The notes: generated from the letters alone by a model not told the origin. DNA of 64,000 bases from an uncultured Clostridia bacterium (GCA_934457145.1 CAKSHP010000007.1:1-64000); one strand, 5' to 3'. Shown: positions 6,416 to 15,314, counted from the first letter of the stretch. Made by a program: numbers and translations.

Positions 6416-7159
6416 TTATCTCGTAAGAATTTCACATTCGCCGTCTGTTATCAGAACAGTATGTTCATAATGAGCTGCAAGCGAACCGTCAAATGTGCAC
6501 ACAGTCCAGTCATTGTCCTCAACATACACATCATAGTCCCCTGCCGTAACCATAGGCTCAATTGCAATCGTCATTCCCGAAAGCAGCCTCGGTCCTTTCA
6601 CTCTGGTAACATAGTTAAGCACGCTCGGTTCCTCGTGAAGCTCTGCTCCAACGCCGTGTCCGGTGTAATCCCTTACAACTCCGAAACCGTTTTTCTCAAC
6701 ATAACTTTGCACCGCTTTCGATATTTCACAAATACGATTGCCTCTTTTGGCATATTGAATGCCTTCATAGAAGCTCTGCTTTGTAACATCAATAAGCCTT
6801 TGTGCCTCAGCACTTATTTTTCCGACCGGAAAAGTTTTTGCGCTGTCGCCGTGATAACCTTTATAGCAAGCCCCGATGTCTATGCTTATTATATCGCCGT
6901 CATGAAGCTTTGTGTTATCCGGTATACCATGTATAACCTGCTCGTTTACGGATGTGCAAATCGAAGCCGGAAATCCTGAATACCCTAAAAACGATGGCTT
7001 TGCGTCATGGCTTTTAATGTACTCATATGCAATACGGTCAAGTTCCTTCGTTGTTATTCCGGGCCTTATAGCCTTTCTTAACGCATCAAATGTTCCCGAC
7101 ACGATTTTTCCGGCCTTACGCATATAGTCAACTTCTTTATGTGACTTTATCGTAATCAT
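6416..7159 (-). CDS. map: Methionine aminopeptidase, type I
   Basis: This 247-aa cytosolic metalloprotease removes initiator methionine from new proteins. The dinuclear-metal ligands are visible: D94, D105, H168 (in TGHGVG), E201 (in IAIEPMV) and E232, with the substrate histidine H77. It has the short type Ia form without an N-terminal zinc extension. AGGAGG precedes the ATG. It is placed 10 nt after adk in the spc cluster, as in most Firmicutes. Confidence 0.98.
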   Translation of the reverse strand: MITIKSHKEVDYMRKAGKIVSGTFDALRKAIRPGITTKELDRIAYEYIKSHDAKPSFLGYSGFPASICTSVNEQVIHGIPDNTKLHDGDIISIDIGACYKGYHGDSAKTFPVGKISAEAQRLIDVTKQSFYEGIQYAKRGNRICEISKAVQSYVEKNGFGVVRDYTGHGVGAELHEEPSVLNYVTRVKGPRLLSGMTIAIEPMVTAGDYDVYVEDNDWTVCTFDGSLAAHYEHTVLITDGECEILTR

Positions 7160-7169
7160 TTTTTGCCTC

Positions 7170-7805
7170 CTAAAGACCTAACGTCTTAAAAAGCGCCTTT
7201 GTTATGTCGCTTACATCGCCGACACCCAAAACACACTTAAGTTTGCCGCAATCTTTGTAATAATCCTTAATAGGTTCGGTCTGTGCATGATACACATTCA
7301 TGCGATTTTTTATTGTTTCAACGCTGTCATCCGCACGAATTATAAGCTTTTCGCCGCATTTGTCACACACATCGCCCTTTTTTGAAGGATTATTTTTAAT
7401 ATGAAATGTTGCCTTACATTTCGGGCACTCGCGTCTGCCTGTAAGTCTTTCAATAATAACCTCATCCGGTACCTCTAACGAAAGTGCAACATCAATTGCA
7501 TCAGGCATCATACGGTCAAGCTCTTCTGCCTGTTTAACCGTGCGCGGAAAACCATCTAAAATGTATCCGTTTGCACAATCAGGCATTTGCAGTCTTTCTT
7601 TAACAATACCTATCACAACTTCATCTGTCACAAGCTCGCCTTTTTCTATAAAAGCCTGTGCGGTTTTTCCAAGCTCCGTGCCGTTAGCTATTGCTTCACG
7701 AAGCATTGCTCCGGTTGAAATGGTGGGGATTTTCGCAGCTTCTGCAATAAATGCAGCCTGTGTACCCTTACCGGCACCCGGAGGGCCTAAAAATACCAAT
7801 TTCAT
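7170..7805 (-). CDS. adk: Adenylate kinase, zinc-LID type
   Basis: The start is the ATG at 7803-7805, after a GGTGGG site; an upstream in-frame GTG is part of that site. The 211-aa enzyme converts ATP + AMP to 2 ADP. The P-loop GPPGAGKGT is at residues 7-15, the AMP-binding segment with DGFPRT near 84-89, and the LID carries C127, C130, C147 and C150, a structural zinc site typical of Gram-positives. It lies 117 nt after secY. The spacer holds a strong hairpin (7870-7915). Confidence 0.98.
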   Translation of the reverse strand: MKLVFLGPPGAGKGTQAAFIAEAAKIPTISTGAMLREAIANGTELGKTAQAFIEKGELVTDEVVIGIVKERLQMPDCANGYILDGFPRTVKQAEELDRMMPDAIDVALSLEVPDEVIIERLTGRRECPKCKATFHIKNNPSKKGDVCDKCGEKLIIRADDSVETIKNRMNVYHAQTEPIKDYYKDCGKLKCVLGVGDVSDITKALFKTLGL

Positions 7806-7869
7806 TTTAAAACCCACCTTTTATTTAAGAAAATTTCATTAATTGTTCTGTCTGCTTTCGCACACAACA

Positions 7870-7915
7870 GGCTTTGCCGGCGGCAAAGAGTTTATCGCAT
7901 CTTTGCCGCAAAGCC
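7870..7915 (-). other. Stable hairpin between secY and adk
   Basis: GGCTTTGC (7870-7877) pairs with GCAAAGCC (7908-7915), and CGGCAAAG (7881-7888) pairs with CTTTGCCG (7901-7908), giving a long two-part stem. On the minus strand only a short AAAATTTC stretch precedes the adk region, with no proper U-run. It may therefore be an mRNA processing or stability element and not a terminator. Confidence 0.45.
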
Positions 7916-7922
7916 CAAAATC

Positions 7923-9218
7923 TTACTCTAAAAATCCCTTATAATGACGCATCATCATCTGAGACTCAATCTGCTTAACCGTTTCAAGCGCAACACCTTC
8001 AACAATCAAAAGCGATGTGCCGCCGAGAGCGATTCCCGGTACGAGATGTGAAAATGCCATCGGCAAAACAGCAATTACAGCAAGGAAAAACGCACCTACT
8101 ATAACAATTCTGTTCAAAACCTTAGCAATATAATCGCTTGTCGGTTTACCCGGTCTGATACCGGGAATAAATCCGCCGTTTTTCTTTATATTATTTGACA
8201 TTTCAATCGGATTGAACTGCATCGAAGTATAGAAAAACGTAAAGAATATAATAAGCAAGAAATCAAGCACAGCATATACCCAACCGCCGTAGGAAATAGA
8301 TCTTAAAATTCCTCTCCAGAATCCGGGCTCATTAATATTCACACCGCAAAACTGTGCGATAGTTGTCGGGAATGCTAAAATGCTTGTTGCAAAGATGATC
8401 GGAATAACGCCTGCCATAGCAACTTTTATCGGAATGTTTGTGCTCTGACCGCCATACATCTTTCTTCCAACAACTCTTTTTGCATACTGAACGGGAATGC
8501 GTCTTTCTGCGTTGTTCATAAACACAACGAATCCCAAAACAAGTATGATAACCGCAATTACAGCAATCAATGCAATAGCTGTCCAAACACTGAAGTTATC
8601 GCCTAAGAATGTGTTGTAAAGAGTCATAATCATTTGCGGGCCTCTTGCAACGATACCTGCAAAGATGATAAGTGAAATACCGTTTCCGATACCTTTGTCT
8701 GTGATTGTTTCACCAATCCACATAACAAACGCAGTACCTGCCGTAAACGTGATTACAATCTGAACACAAGTCCAGAATCCCGGATTTTCAATAACTCCAA
8801 CACCGAGGTTTTTCAATGTGAAATACAAACCAACAGCCTGAATTATTGCCAAAATCACTGTCACATAACGAACTATACTGTTTATCTTTTTTCTGCCTTC
8901 TTCGCCCTCTTTGGATAATCTTTCAAGAGCGGGGATGGCAACCGTCAAAAGCTGAATAATAATTGACGAGTTAATGTACGGTGTGATACCCATTGCAAAT
9001 ATGGTTGCATTTGAGAACGCGCCGCCTGTAAATGTGTCCAAAAGCGAGAACACACCCATTGTGCCTTCCGCACCCATAAGTCCCTGCATTGCGTCAGCGC
9101 TGAGACCGGGTACCGGGATTGCACTTCCGAATCTGTAAACAATAAGCATAAATATTGTAAACAGCATCTTTTTTCTTAAATCAGTAATTGCCCAGGCATT
9201 TCTTAATGTCTTTAACAA
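7923..9218 (-). CDS. secY: Protein translocase subunit SecY
   Basis: 431 aa with ten predicted membrane spans, the protein-conducting channel of the Sec pathway. Recognisable parts are the plug region near FGSAIPVPGLSADAM, the SLLDTFTGGAFSNATIFAMG loop, and the cytosolic loop with NNAERRIPVQYAKRVVGRKM. The start is a TTG at 9216-9218, 8 nt after GAGG. It abuts the stop codon of rplO with no gap, so the two are probably translationally coupled. Confidence 0.98.
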   Translation of the reverse strand: MLKTLRNAWAITDLRKKMLFTIFMLIVYRFGSAIPVPGLSADAMQGLMGAEGTMGVFSLLDTFTGGAFSNATIFAMGITPYINSSIIIQLLTVAIPALERLSKEGEEGRKKINSIVRYVTVILAIIQAVGLYFTLKNLGVGVIENPGFWTCVQIVITFTAGTAFVMWIGETITDKGIGNGISLIIFAGIVARGPQMIMTLYNTFLGDNFSVWTAIALIAVIAVIILVLGFVVFMNNAERRIPVQYAKRVVGRKMYGGQSTNIPIKVAMAGVIPIIFATSILAFPTTIAQFCGVNINEPGFWRGILRSISYGGWVYAVLDFLLIIFFTFFYTSMQFNPIEMSNNIKKNGGFIPGIRPGKPTSDYIAKVLNRIVIVGAFFLAVIAVLPMAFSHLVPGIALGGTSLLIVEGVALETVKQIESQMMMRHYKGFLE

Positions 9219-9659
9219 TTAAATCACCTCAGCCTTTCCTCCGGCCGCTTTAATCTTAGCTGCCGCAGATTCGGTAAACTTAGCCACCTTAACAGTTAAC
9301 GGCTTTGTTACTTCACCTCTGCCGAGAATTTTAACACCATCTTTCACTTTTTTAATTATGCCTGCTTCCTTCAAAACGTCAGCTGTGATTTCAGTGTTCG
9401 CTTCAAATTTTTCAAGTACCTCAACGTTTACAGTAACATATTCTTTTGCAAATATATTGGTAAATCCTCTTTTCGGCAAACGTCTGTAAATAGGCATCTG
9501 ACCGCCTTCAAATCCGGGTCTTACACCGCCGCCGCTACGAGCATTTTGTCCCTTGTGACCTTTACCTGCTGTTTTGCCGTTTCCGCTTCCCGGGCCACGG
9601 CCTTTTCTTTTAGCCACAAACTTTGAACCTTCTGCAGGTTGTAGTTCATCAAGTCTCAT
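9219..9659 (-). CDS. rplO: 50S ribosomal protein L15
   Basis: The start is set at ATG 9657-9659 (MRLDELQPAEGSKFVAKRKG) because GGAGGTG lies 6 nt upstream; the GTG of the longer frame is inside that site. The 146-aa protein has the glycine- and arginine-rich N terminus (GRGPGSGNGKTAGKGHKG) that threads into 23S rRNA and the GGQMPIYRRLPKRGF motif. It follows rpmD by 28 nt. Confidence 0.97.
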   Translation of the reverse strand: MRLDELQPAEGSKFVAKRKGRGPGSGNGKTAGKGHKGQNARSGGGVRPGFEGGQMPIYRRLPKRGFTNIFAKEYVTVNVEVLEKFEANTEITADVLKEAGIIKKVKDGVKILGRGEVTKPLTVKVAKFTESAAAKIKAAGGKAEVI

Positions 9660-9687
9660 TTGCTGCACCTCCTTTATTATTCGAGTT

Positions 9688-9867
9688 TTAAATCTCCTCT
9701 ACCTTAACAAGGTGAGAAATTTTGTTAACCATACCTCTTATCTGAGGATTATCGTTTTGTTCAACCGTTGCACGAATTTTTTTAAGTCCCAATGCATGAG
9801 CGGTTGCAATCTGATCATCTTTACGACCAATCAAACTCTTTTCAAGAGTAATTTTTAATTTAGCCAT
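9688..9867 (-). CDS. rpmD: 50S ribosomal protein L30, 59 aa
   Basis: ATG 9865-9867 to TAA 9688-9690. The sequence opens MAKLKITLEKSLIGRKDDQI and continues with HALGLKKIRATVEQNDNPQI, RGMVNKISHLVKVEE, the compact L30 fold. A GGAGGAAATGAGAA stretch precedes the ATG. It sits between rpsE and rplO as expected. The gene is short enough to be missed by size-filtered gene finders. Confidence 0.96.
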   Translation of the reverse strand: MAKLKITLEKSLIGRKDDQIATAHALGLKKIRATVEQNDNPQIRGMVNKISHLVKVEEI

Positions 9868-9881
9868 TTCTCATTTCCTCC

Positions 9882-10385
9882 TTAACCCAACAACTCTTCA
9901 GGAGTCTTGCCTCTCATCTTTGCAACTTCCTCAACGGATTTAAGCGAAGCAAGACCTGCAATTGTGGCTCTTACCACGTTTCTGGGGTTATTGGAACGAA
10001 GAGATTTTGTTCTGATATCTCTGATTCCAACAAGTTCAAGCACTGCTCTTGCCGGGCCTCCGGCAATAACACCGGTACCTTCTGCAGCCGGTTTAATAAG
10101 CACTGTGCCTGCACCGTACTTACCGATTACATCGTGCGGGATTGTGCCGCCAACCAACGGAACAGTAATCATGTTCTTCTTTGCGTCCTCAATACCCTTT
10201 CTGATTGCATCCGGAATTTCAGCAGCCTTACCTGTACCGTAACCAACATGACCGTTTTCATCGCCAACAACAACGAGCGCACTGAAACGGAATGTTCTAC
10301 CGCCTTTTACAACCTTTGCAACACGACCTATATTAACAACTTTTTCTTTTATATCAAGTGTTGATGCGTCAATTCTTTCCTGCAT
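9882..10385 (-). CDS. rpsE: 30S ribosomal protein S5
   Basis: 167 aa. The N-terminal double-stranded-RNA-binding-like domain holds VVKGGRTFRFSALVVVGDEN and GYGTGKAAEIPDAIRKG. The C-terminal domain has GVIAGGPARAVLELVGIRDI. S5 lines the mRNA entry tunnel and affects decoding fidelity. GGAGGGG precedes the start, and it is 17 nt from rplR. Confidence 0.98.
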   Translation of the reverse strand: MQERIDASTLDIKEKVVNIGRVAKVVKGGRTFRFSALVVVGDENGHVGYGTGKAAEIPDAIRKGIEDAKKNMITVPLVGGTIPHDVIGKYGAGTVLIKPAAEGTGVIAGGPARAVLELVGIRDIRTKSLRSNNPRNVVRATIAGLASLKSVEEVAKMRGKTPEELLG

Positions 10386-10402
10386 GGTATCCCCTCCTTC
10401 TA

Positions 10403-10756
10403 TTAAAAATCTAAGCCGCCTTCTCTTGCGCCTTCTGCCAATGCAGCAACTCTTCCGTGATAAAGATAACCGCTTCTGTCAAACACAACAGATTCAACGC
10501 CTTTATCTTTTGCACGCTGTGCTACCAATTTACCAACTTCTTTAGCAGCGTCAATATTTCCGCCGTAAGTTTCTATTTCAAGGCTGGAAGCGGATACAAT
10601 TGTTTCACCCTTTACGTCATCGATTAACTGAGCATAAATGTTTTTCAAGCTGCGAAATACGCTCAATCTCGGTGTCTGAGCTGTACCGGAAATCTTCTTT
10701 CTGATGCGAAGATGACGCTTCTGTCTTGCTTTATTGCTCGACTTTTTACTTACCAT
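10403..10756 (-). CDS. rplR: 50S ribosomal protein L18
   Basis: 117 aa with the basic N terminus (KARQKRHLRIRKKISGTAQT) and the typical ending VFDRSGYLYHGRVAALAEGA followed by REGGLDF. L18 brings 5S rRNA into the large subunit together with L5. It lies 18 nt after rplF. Confidence 0.98.
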   Translation of the reverse strand: MVSKKSSNKARQKRHLRIRKKISGTAQTPRLSVFRSLKNIYAQLIDDVKGETIVSASSLEIETYGGNIDAAKEVGKLVAQRAKDKGVESVVFDRSGYLYHGRVAALAEGAREGGLDF

Positions 10757-10774
10757 AATTTATCCACTCCTTTC

Positions 10775-11320
10775 TTATTTTTTACCGCCGGCTTTACCTT
10801 CTTTGCGTCTGATTGTCTCAGTCGCATACTTAATACCTTTGCCCTTATAAGGTTCAGGCGGTCTCTTTTCTCTTACAACAGCAGCAAACTGTCCAACGTT
10901 TTGTTTGTCAGCGCCGCTGATTATAATCTGGTTCGGAGCCGGAACAGCTATTTCAATACCTGCCGGAGCTTCCATTTCAACCGGATGAGAATAACCTAAT
11001 GTTAATACAAGTTTTTTACCCTGCATTGCTGCTCTGTAACCAACACCGTTAATCTCAAGAGTCTTTGAAAATCCTTCTGTAACACCAAGTACCATGTTGT
11101 TAATTAAGGTTCTTGTAAGTCCGTGCAAAGATCTGTGATCTTTATCGTCAGAAGGTCTTTTTACTATAATATTTGCTGCGTCTTTTTCGATAATCATATC
11201 TTTGTGCAGCTTTTGTGATAAAGTGCCTTTCGGGCCTTTAACTGTCACTACATTTTCAGCCGCTAATGTTACTTCAACACCCGCAGGTATTGCAATAGGG
11301 CTTTTGCCTATTCTCGACAT
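10775..11320 (-). CDS. rplF: 50S ribosomal protein L6
   Basis: 181 aa, two repeated alpha/beta domains. MSRIGKSPIAIPAGVEVTLA starts the protein, and the conserved RPPEPYKGKGIKYATETIRR is near the end. L6 binds 23S rRNA near the sarcin-ricin loop. It lies 34 nt after rpsH, with AGGAGGTG upstream. Confidence 0.98.
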   Translation of the reverse strand: MSRIGKSPIAIPAGVEVTLAAENVVTVKGPKGTLSQKLHKDMIIEKDAANIIVKRPSDDKDHRSLHGLTRTLINNMVLGVTEGFSKTLEINGVGYRAAMQGKKLVLTLGYSHPVEMEAPAGIEIAVPAPNQIIISGADKQNVGQFAAVVREKRPPEPYKGKGIKYATETIRRKEGKAGGKK

Positions 11321-11354
11321 CTTGTGTTACACCTCCTAATTCTTCGGCGCCGCA

Positions 11355-11753
11355 TTACCAAATAAATGCTAATACTTCGCCGCCAATTTTCTCTGCACGA
11401 GCCTGTTTATCAGTCATTATACCTTTTGATGTTGAAATAATCGCGATACCCAAGCCTTTTAAAACTCTGGGAAGCTCTTCAACACCTGAATAAATTCTAA
11501 GTCCCGGACGCGAAACTCTCTTTATGCCGGAAATAACCTTAGCTTTGTTTTCACCATATTTTAAGGTAATTCTGATGATGCCCTGCTTTGAATCATCTAT
11601 AACCTGAAAACCCTTTATATATCCTTCGTCCAATAAAATCTTTGTTATAGCTTTCTTCATATTGGAAGCCGGAATGTCTACCGTTTCATGTTTTGCAGAA
11701 TTCGCATTTCTAATACGTGTGAGCAAATCTGCGATAGGATCTGTAATTTGCAT
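11355..11753 (-). CDS. rpsH: 30S ribosomal protein S8
   Basis: The start is ATG 11751-11753 (MQITDPIADLLTRIRNANSA), 7 nt after AAGGAGGT; the longer open frame begins at a TTG ahead of that site. 132 aa. The C-terminal STSKGIMTDKQARAEKIGGE motif contacts helix 21 of 16S rRNA. In many bacteria S8 is the translational repressor of the spc operon. It lies 69 nt after rpsN. Confidence 0.97.
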   Translation of the reverse strand: MQITDPIADLLTRIRNANSAKHETVDIPASNMKKAITKILLDEGYIKGFQVIDDSKQGIIRITLKYGENKAKVISGIKRVSRPGLRIYSGVEELPRVLKGLGIAIISTSKGIMTDKQARAEKIGGEVLAFIW

Positions 11754-11822
11754 TATTTTACCTCCTTCCAAAATTCGATACCTAGCGGTTTTGACCTAAC
11801 TGTCAACCTGCCGGATATTTTT

Positions 11823-12008
11823 TTACCAACTAGCCTTCTTAACACCGGGAATTTGACCCTTATAAGCTAATTCTCTAAAGCAGATACGGCATATACCGTA
11901 TTTTCTCAAATAAGCATGAGGTCTACCGCAGATTTTGCAGCGATTGTATGCCTGTGTGCTGTATTTGGGAGCTTTACGCTGTTTTAAAACCATTGCTTTC
12001 TTAGCCAT
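11823..12008 (-). CDS. rpsN: 30S ribosomal protein S14, type Z (zinc-binding)
   Basis: 61 aa. C24, C27, C40 and C43 form the zinc knuckle (CKICGRPHAYLRKYGICRIC), and the ending GQIPGVKKASW is universal for short S14. It is required for late 30S head assembly. It lies 11 nt after rplE. Confidence 0.98.
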   Translation of the reverse strand: MAKKAMVLKQRKAPKYSTQAYNRCKICGRPHAYLRKYGICRICFRELAYKGQIPGVKKASW

Positions 12009-12019
12009 AGTGTACCTCC

Positions 12020-12565
12020 TTAATTAGCAGAGGTGAACGGAGCACCAAACATGGTTAATAACTCACGAGCCTCTTCGTCCGTCTTAGCGGTAGTTACAAT
12101 GATAATGTCCATACCTCTGAGTTTATCAATCTTATCATACTCGATTTCCGGGAAGATAAGCTGCTCTTTAACACCCGTTGCATAGTTGCCGCGGCCGTCA
12201 AAAGAGTTTGCGCTGATACCTCTGAAGTCACGTACGCGCGGAAGCGCTACGTTGAAAAATCTGTCTAAAAATTCATACATTTTGTCTCTTCTGAGCGTCA
12301 CCTTGCAGCCAATGTTCATGCCTTCTCTTAATTTGAAGTTTGCAACAGACTTTCTTGCCTTTGTGATAATCGGCTTCTGACCTGTTATAAGCGCCAAATC
12401 GTTTACAGCACTCTCAACTGCCTTAGGATTGTCTTTAGCTTCGCCAAGACCGATGTTTACAACAATCTTGTCAAGCTTCGGAATCTGCATAACGCTTTTA
12501 TATCCGAACTTCTGCATCATAGCAGGAGCTATTTCTTTTTTATAAAGTTCATATAATCTTGCCAT
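12020..12565 (-). CDS. rplE: 50S ribosomal protein L5
   Basis: 181 aa with KIVVNIGLGEAKDNPKAVES and the LRRDKMYEFLDRFFNVALPR region that contacts 5S rRNA, ending in a TTAKTDEEARELLTMFGAPF stretch. AGGAGG precedes the ATG. It lies 24 nt after rplX. Confidence 0.98.
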   Translation of the reverse strand: MARLYELYKKEIAPAMMQKFGYKSVMQIPKLDKIVVNIGLGEAKDNPKAVESAVNDLALITGQKPIITKARKSVANFKLREGMNIGCKVTLRRDKMYEFLDRFFNVALPRVRDFRGISANSFDGRGNYATGVKEQLIFPEIEYDKIDKLRGMDIIIVTTAKTDEEARELLTMFGAPFTSAN

Positions 12566-12589
12566 TGTCTAACCTCCTTTTACAATAGA

Positions 12590-12916
12590 TTAGTTCTCTA
12601 ACGTCTCGTTGCATTTTTTGCAATATTTAACCTTTGAGCCATCGTCTAAGAACTTGTAACCTGTTCTTGCGGCTTTTCCGCACTTAGGGCAAACAAACAT
12701 AACCTTTGATGCATAAATCGGCGTTTCCTTTTTAAGTATTCCACCCTGTTCGCCTTGTCTTCTCGGTTTTGTATGACGGGATGCAACGGATACGCCTTCA
12801 ACAACAACCTTGCGCTGAGCGGGATTTGCGCTGAGCACTTTGCCTTTTTTACCTTTATCTTTACCGGACAATACCATTACTGTATCGCCTGTTTTAACGT
12901 GAAGTTTATTATTCAT
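12590..12916 (-). CDS. rplX: 50S ribosomal protein L24 with a cysteine-containing C terminus
   Basis: 108 aa. The KOW domain (KTGDTVMVLSGKDKGKKGKV) lies at residues about 8-27. The C terminus has C76, C79, C99 and C102 in two CPKC/CKKC pairs, a zinc-knuckle-like tail seen in several Clostridia. L24 starts 50S assembly. It lies 15 nt after rplN. Confidence 0.97.
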   Translation of the reverse strand: MNNKLHVKTGDTVMVLSGKDKGKKGKVLSANPAQRKVVVEGVSVASRHTKPRRQGEQGGILKKETPIYASKVMFVCPKCGKAARTGYKFLDDGSKVKYCKKCNETLEN

Positions 12917-12931
12917 TTTCTCGCCACCTCC

Positions 12932-13300
12932 TTATAATACTTCAGGTGCCAATGATAAAATCTTCATGTACTCTTTATCACGAAGCTCTCTTGCAACAGG
13001 CCCGAATATACGAGTACCTCTGGGGTTCTTATCATCTCTGATTATAACAGCTGCGTTCTCGTCAAATCTAATGTGTGTACCGTCGTTACGTCTCACACCT
13101 TTAGAACTTCTTACAACAACAGCCTTTACTACGTCACCTTTTTTTACAACACCGCCGGGTGTTGCCTTTTTAACGCTGGCAACTACTACATCGCCTATAT
13201 TTGCAAACTTCTTGCCGCTGCCGCCCAAAACTCTGATGCACATAATTTCTTTTGCACCTGTATTATCGGCAACCTTCAATCTTGTTTGTGGTTGTATCAC
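12932..13300 (-). CDS. rplN: 50S ribosomal protein L14
   Basis: 122 aa, the invariant family length, opening MIQPQTRLKVADNTGAKEIM and containing RGTRIFGPVARELRDKEYMK. L14 forms an inter-subunit bridge and is the docking site for the silencing factor RsfS. It lies 33 nt after rpsQ. Confidence 0.98.
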   Translation of the reverse strand: MIQPQTRLKVADNTGAKEIMCIRVLGGSGKKFANIGDVVVASVKKATPGGVVKKGDVVKAVVVRSSKGVRRNDGTHIRFDENAAVIIRDDKNPRGTRIFGPVARELRDKEYMKILSLAPEVL

Positions 13301-13333
13301 GAAAACTTCCTCCTTCCTGTGAAAAAAATCTCA

Positions 13334-13594
13334 TTACTGAGCCTTCTCAACAATCGTTACCAATCTCCAATGTTTTTCTTTGGAGAGCGGTCTTGTTTCC
13401 ATTACCTGTACTTTATCGCCTATTGCACATTCGTTATGTTCATCATGAGCCTTAAGCTTATAAGTTTTCTTTACAATCTTACCGTAAAGAGGGTGTTTAA
13501 CATTATATTTAATAGCAACAACAATTGTCTTGTCCATCTTATTGCTGACAACCGTGCCTATTCTGACTTTTCTCTGATTTCTTACCTCTGCCAC
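13334..13594 (-). CDS. rpsQ: 30S ribosomal protein S17
   Basis: 86 aa OB-fold protein with RKVRIGTVVSNKMDKTIVVA and the GDKVQVMETRPLSKEKHWRL motif. It binds 16S rRNA helix 11. AGGAGG lies upstream, and it is 42 nt after rpmC. Confidence 0.98.
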   Translation of the reverse strand: MAEVRNQRKVRIGTVVSNKMDKTIVVAIKYNVKHPLYGKIVKKTYKLKAHDEHNECAIGDKVQVMETRPLSKEKHWRLVTIVEKAQ

Positions 13595-13636
13595 AGTTAT
13601 TTCCTCCTTTCACACTATAAAACAATGCTAAAAAAA

Positions 13637-13828
13637 CTAATTGAGTTCTCTTTCGCGGATAATAGTCATAACCCTTGCGATGCTCTTTTTAACATCTGCA
13701 ATTCTAACGGGATTTTCTAACTGGTTTGTAGCATTCTGAAATCTTAAGTTGAAAAGCTCTGCTTTAAGCTCACCCAATTTAAGATTCAATTCTTCGTTTG
13801 TTAAATCTCTAATCTCATTTGCTTTCAT
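13637..13828 (-). CDS. rpmC: 50S ribosomal protein L29
   Basis: 63 aa, two long helices: MKANEIRDLTNEELNLKLGE and AELFNLRFQNATNQLENPVR, ending in a RVMTIIRERELN helix. L29 lies at the tunnel exit and contacts trigger factor and SRP. Its start overlaps the end of rplP by 14 nt, so coupled translation is likely. Confidence 0.97.
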   Translation of the reverse strand: MKANEIRDLTNEELNLKLGELKAELFNLRFQNATNQLENPVRIADVKKSIARVMTIIRERELN

Positions 13829-14252
13829 TTGCAGACGCCTCCTCTTCCTCGCGCTTTACAAACTTACACTTGATAGGAAGTTTGTGCATAGCAAGACGCA
13901 TAGCCTCGCGCGCAATTTCTTCTGTTACGCCGTCGATTTCAAATAAAACTCTGCCCGGCTTAACAACAGCTACCCAATACTCGGGAGAACCTTTACCGCT
14001 ACCCATACGTGTCTCGGCAGGTTTCTCTGTTACAGGCTTATCAGGGAAAATCTTTATCCAAACCTGACCGCCTCTTTTTGTGTATCTTGTCATGGCAATA
14101 CGGGCTGCTTCTATCTGGTTTGCTGTAATCCAAGCGGGTTCAAGTGCCTGCAAGCCATACTGACCGTTGCTTACAAAGTTACCGCGTGTAGCTTTACCTT
14201 TCATTCTGCCGCGCATTACTCTTCTGTATTTAACTCTTTTAGGTAATAACAT
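13815..14252 (-). CDS. rplP: 50S ribosomal protein L16
   Basis: 145 aa. MLLPKRVKYRRVMRGRMKGK and RGGQVWIKIFPDKPVTEKPA are universal L16 segments; GSGKGSPEYWVAVVKPGRVL approaches the A-site tRNA. The C terminus is slightly extended (EEEEASANESK). There are only 2 nt between it and rpsC. Confidence 0.98.
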   Translation of the reverse strand: MLLPKRVKYRRVMRGRMKGKATRGNFVSNGQYGLQALEPAWITANQIEAARIAMTRYTKRGGQVWIKIFPDKPVTEKPAETRMGSGKGSPEYWVAVVKPGRVLFEIDGVTEEIAREAMRLAMHKLPIKCKFVKREEEEASANESK

Positions 14253-14254
14253 TA

Positions 14255-14923
14255 TTATTTGCCTCCTTCCGCTCTTTTCGCTCTCTTATTTTCCGGAAGA
14301 ATTTCACCTTTATATATCCAAACCTTAACACCGATTTTACCGTATGTTGTGTTTGCTTCAGCAAAACCATAATCAATATCGGCTCTCAAGGTCTGCAGCG
14401 GAATTGTGCCCTCGTGATAATGTTCGGTTCTTGCAATTTCTGCACCGCCCAAACGTCCGGAAACAGCAGTCTTAATACCCTTTGCTCCCATTTTCATGGA
14501 TCTGCCCATGCACTGTTTCATTGCACGTCTGAAAGAAATACGTCTTTCGAGCTGCGATGCAATATTTTCAGCAACCAATACAGCGTCCATATCAGGAACC
14601 TTAATCTCAACAATATTAACATTAATATCTTTCTTGCCTGTCAATTTGATAAGCTTTGCTTTAAGCTTTTCAATCTCAGCGCCGCCTCTTCCGATAATAA
14701 TACCGGGCTTAGCCGCATAAATATTAACAATAATCTTGTTATTTTTTCTTTCGATTTCGAACTTCGAAACACCGGCTTCGTAAAGCTCTTTTTTCAAAAA
14801 CTTTCTTATTTTATAGTCTTCAACCAATGTGTCGCCGAAAACATTGTCTTTGGCAAACCATTTTGAATCCCAATCTTTAATAATACCAACTCTGAGTCCA
14901 TGTGGATTAACTTTCTGTCCCAT
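14255..14923 (-). CDS. rpsC: 30S ribosomal protein S3
   Basis: 222 aa with an N-terminal KH domain whose GxxG-type loop is in AAKPGIIIGRGGAEIEKLKA, followed by the C-terminal domain (AQTQT-like region replaced by GRLGGAEIARTEHYHEGTIP). It forms the mRNA entry helicase ring with S4 and S5. It lies 15 nt after rplV. Confidence 0.98.
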   Translation of the reverse strand: MGQKVNPHGLRVGIIKDWDSKWFAKDNVFGDTLVEDYKIRKFLKKELYEAGVSKFEIERKNNKIIVNIYAAKPGIIIGRGGAEIEKLKAKLIKLTGKKDINVNIVEIKVPDMDAVLVAENIASQLERRISFRRAMKQCMGRSMKMGAKGIKTAVSGRLGGAEIARTEHYHEGTIPLQTLRADIDYGFAEANTTYGKIGVKVWIYKGEILPENKRAKRAEGGK

Positions 14924-14938
14924 GAGTAACCTCCTCTC

Positions 14939-15274
14939 TTATTCCTTCTCTTTTACTACAACTGTAATATGACTTGTTCTCTTCATGATTCTAAACGCTC
15001 TGCCCTGTGCTCTGGGTCTGATTCTCTTAAGTGTAGGACCCTGATTTGCATAGGTCTCAGAAACGTATAGCTTGCTTTCATCCATGTTGAAATTGTTTTG
15101 TGCATTTGCAATTGCAGATGCAAGTAATTTTTCTACCAATATCGAAGCCGACTTGGGAGTATGCTTAAGTATAGCCATAGCTTCGCCGACCGGCTTATTT
15201 CTTATTAAATCAAGTACGATTGCAACCTTGCGGTTTGAAATACGAGCGTACTTCAATATTGCTTTTGCTTCCAC
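14939..15274 (-). CDS. rplV: 50S ribosomal protein L22
   Basis: 111 aa. The extended hairpin loop (YVSETYANQGPTLKRIRPRA, QGRAFRIMKRTSHITVVV) reaches the exit tunnel constriction and is a site of macrolide-resistance changes; no insertion is seen in it here. It lies 40 nt after rpsS. Confidence 0.98.
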   Translation of the reverse strand: MEAKAILKYARISNRKVAIVLDLIRNKPVGEAMAILKHTPKSASILVEKLLASAIANAQNNFNMDESKLYVSETYANQGPTLKRIRPRAQGRAFRIMKRTSHITVVVKEKE

Positions 15275-15314
15275 TATTTGTTTCCTCCTTTCATCTGATG
15301 ACGAAAAAACTCAA

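Noticed and set aside
7870..7915. Reading the secY-adk hairpin as a transcription terminator
   Set aside because: There is no U-run after it on the minus strand and the operon clearly continues into secY's downstream partners; kept only as a stable hairpin.
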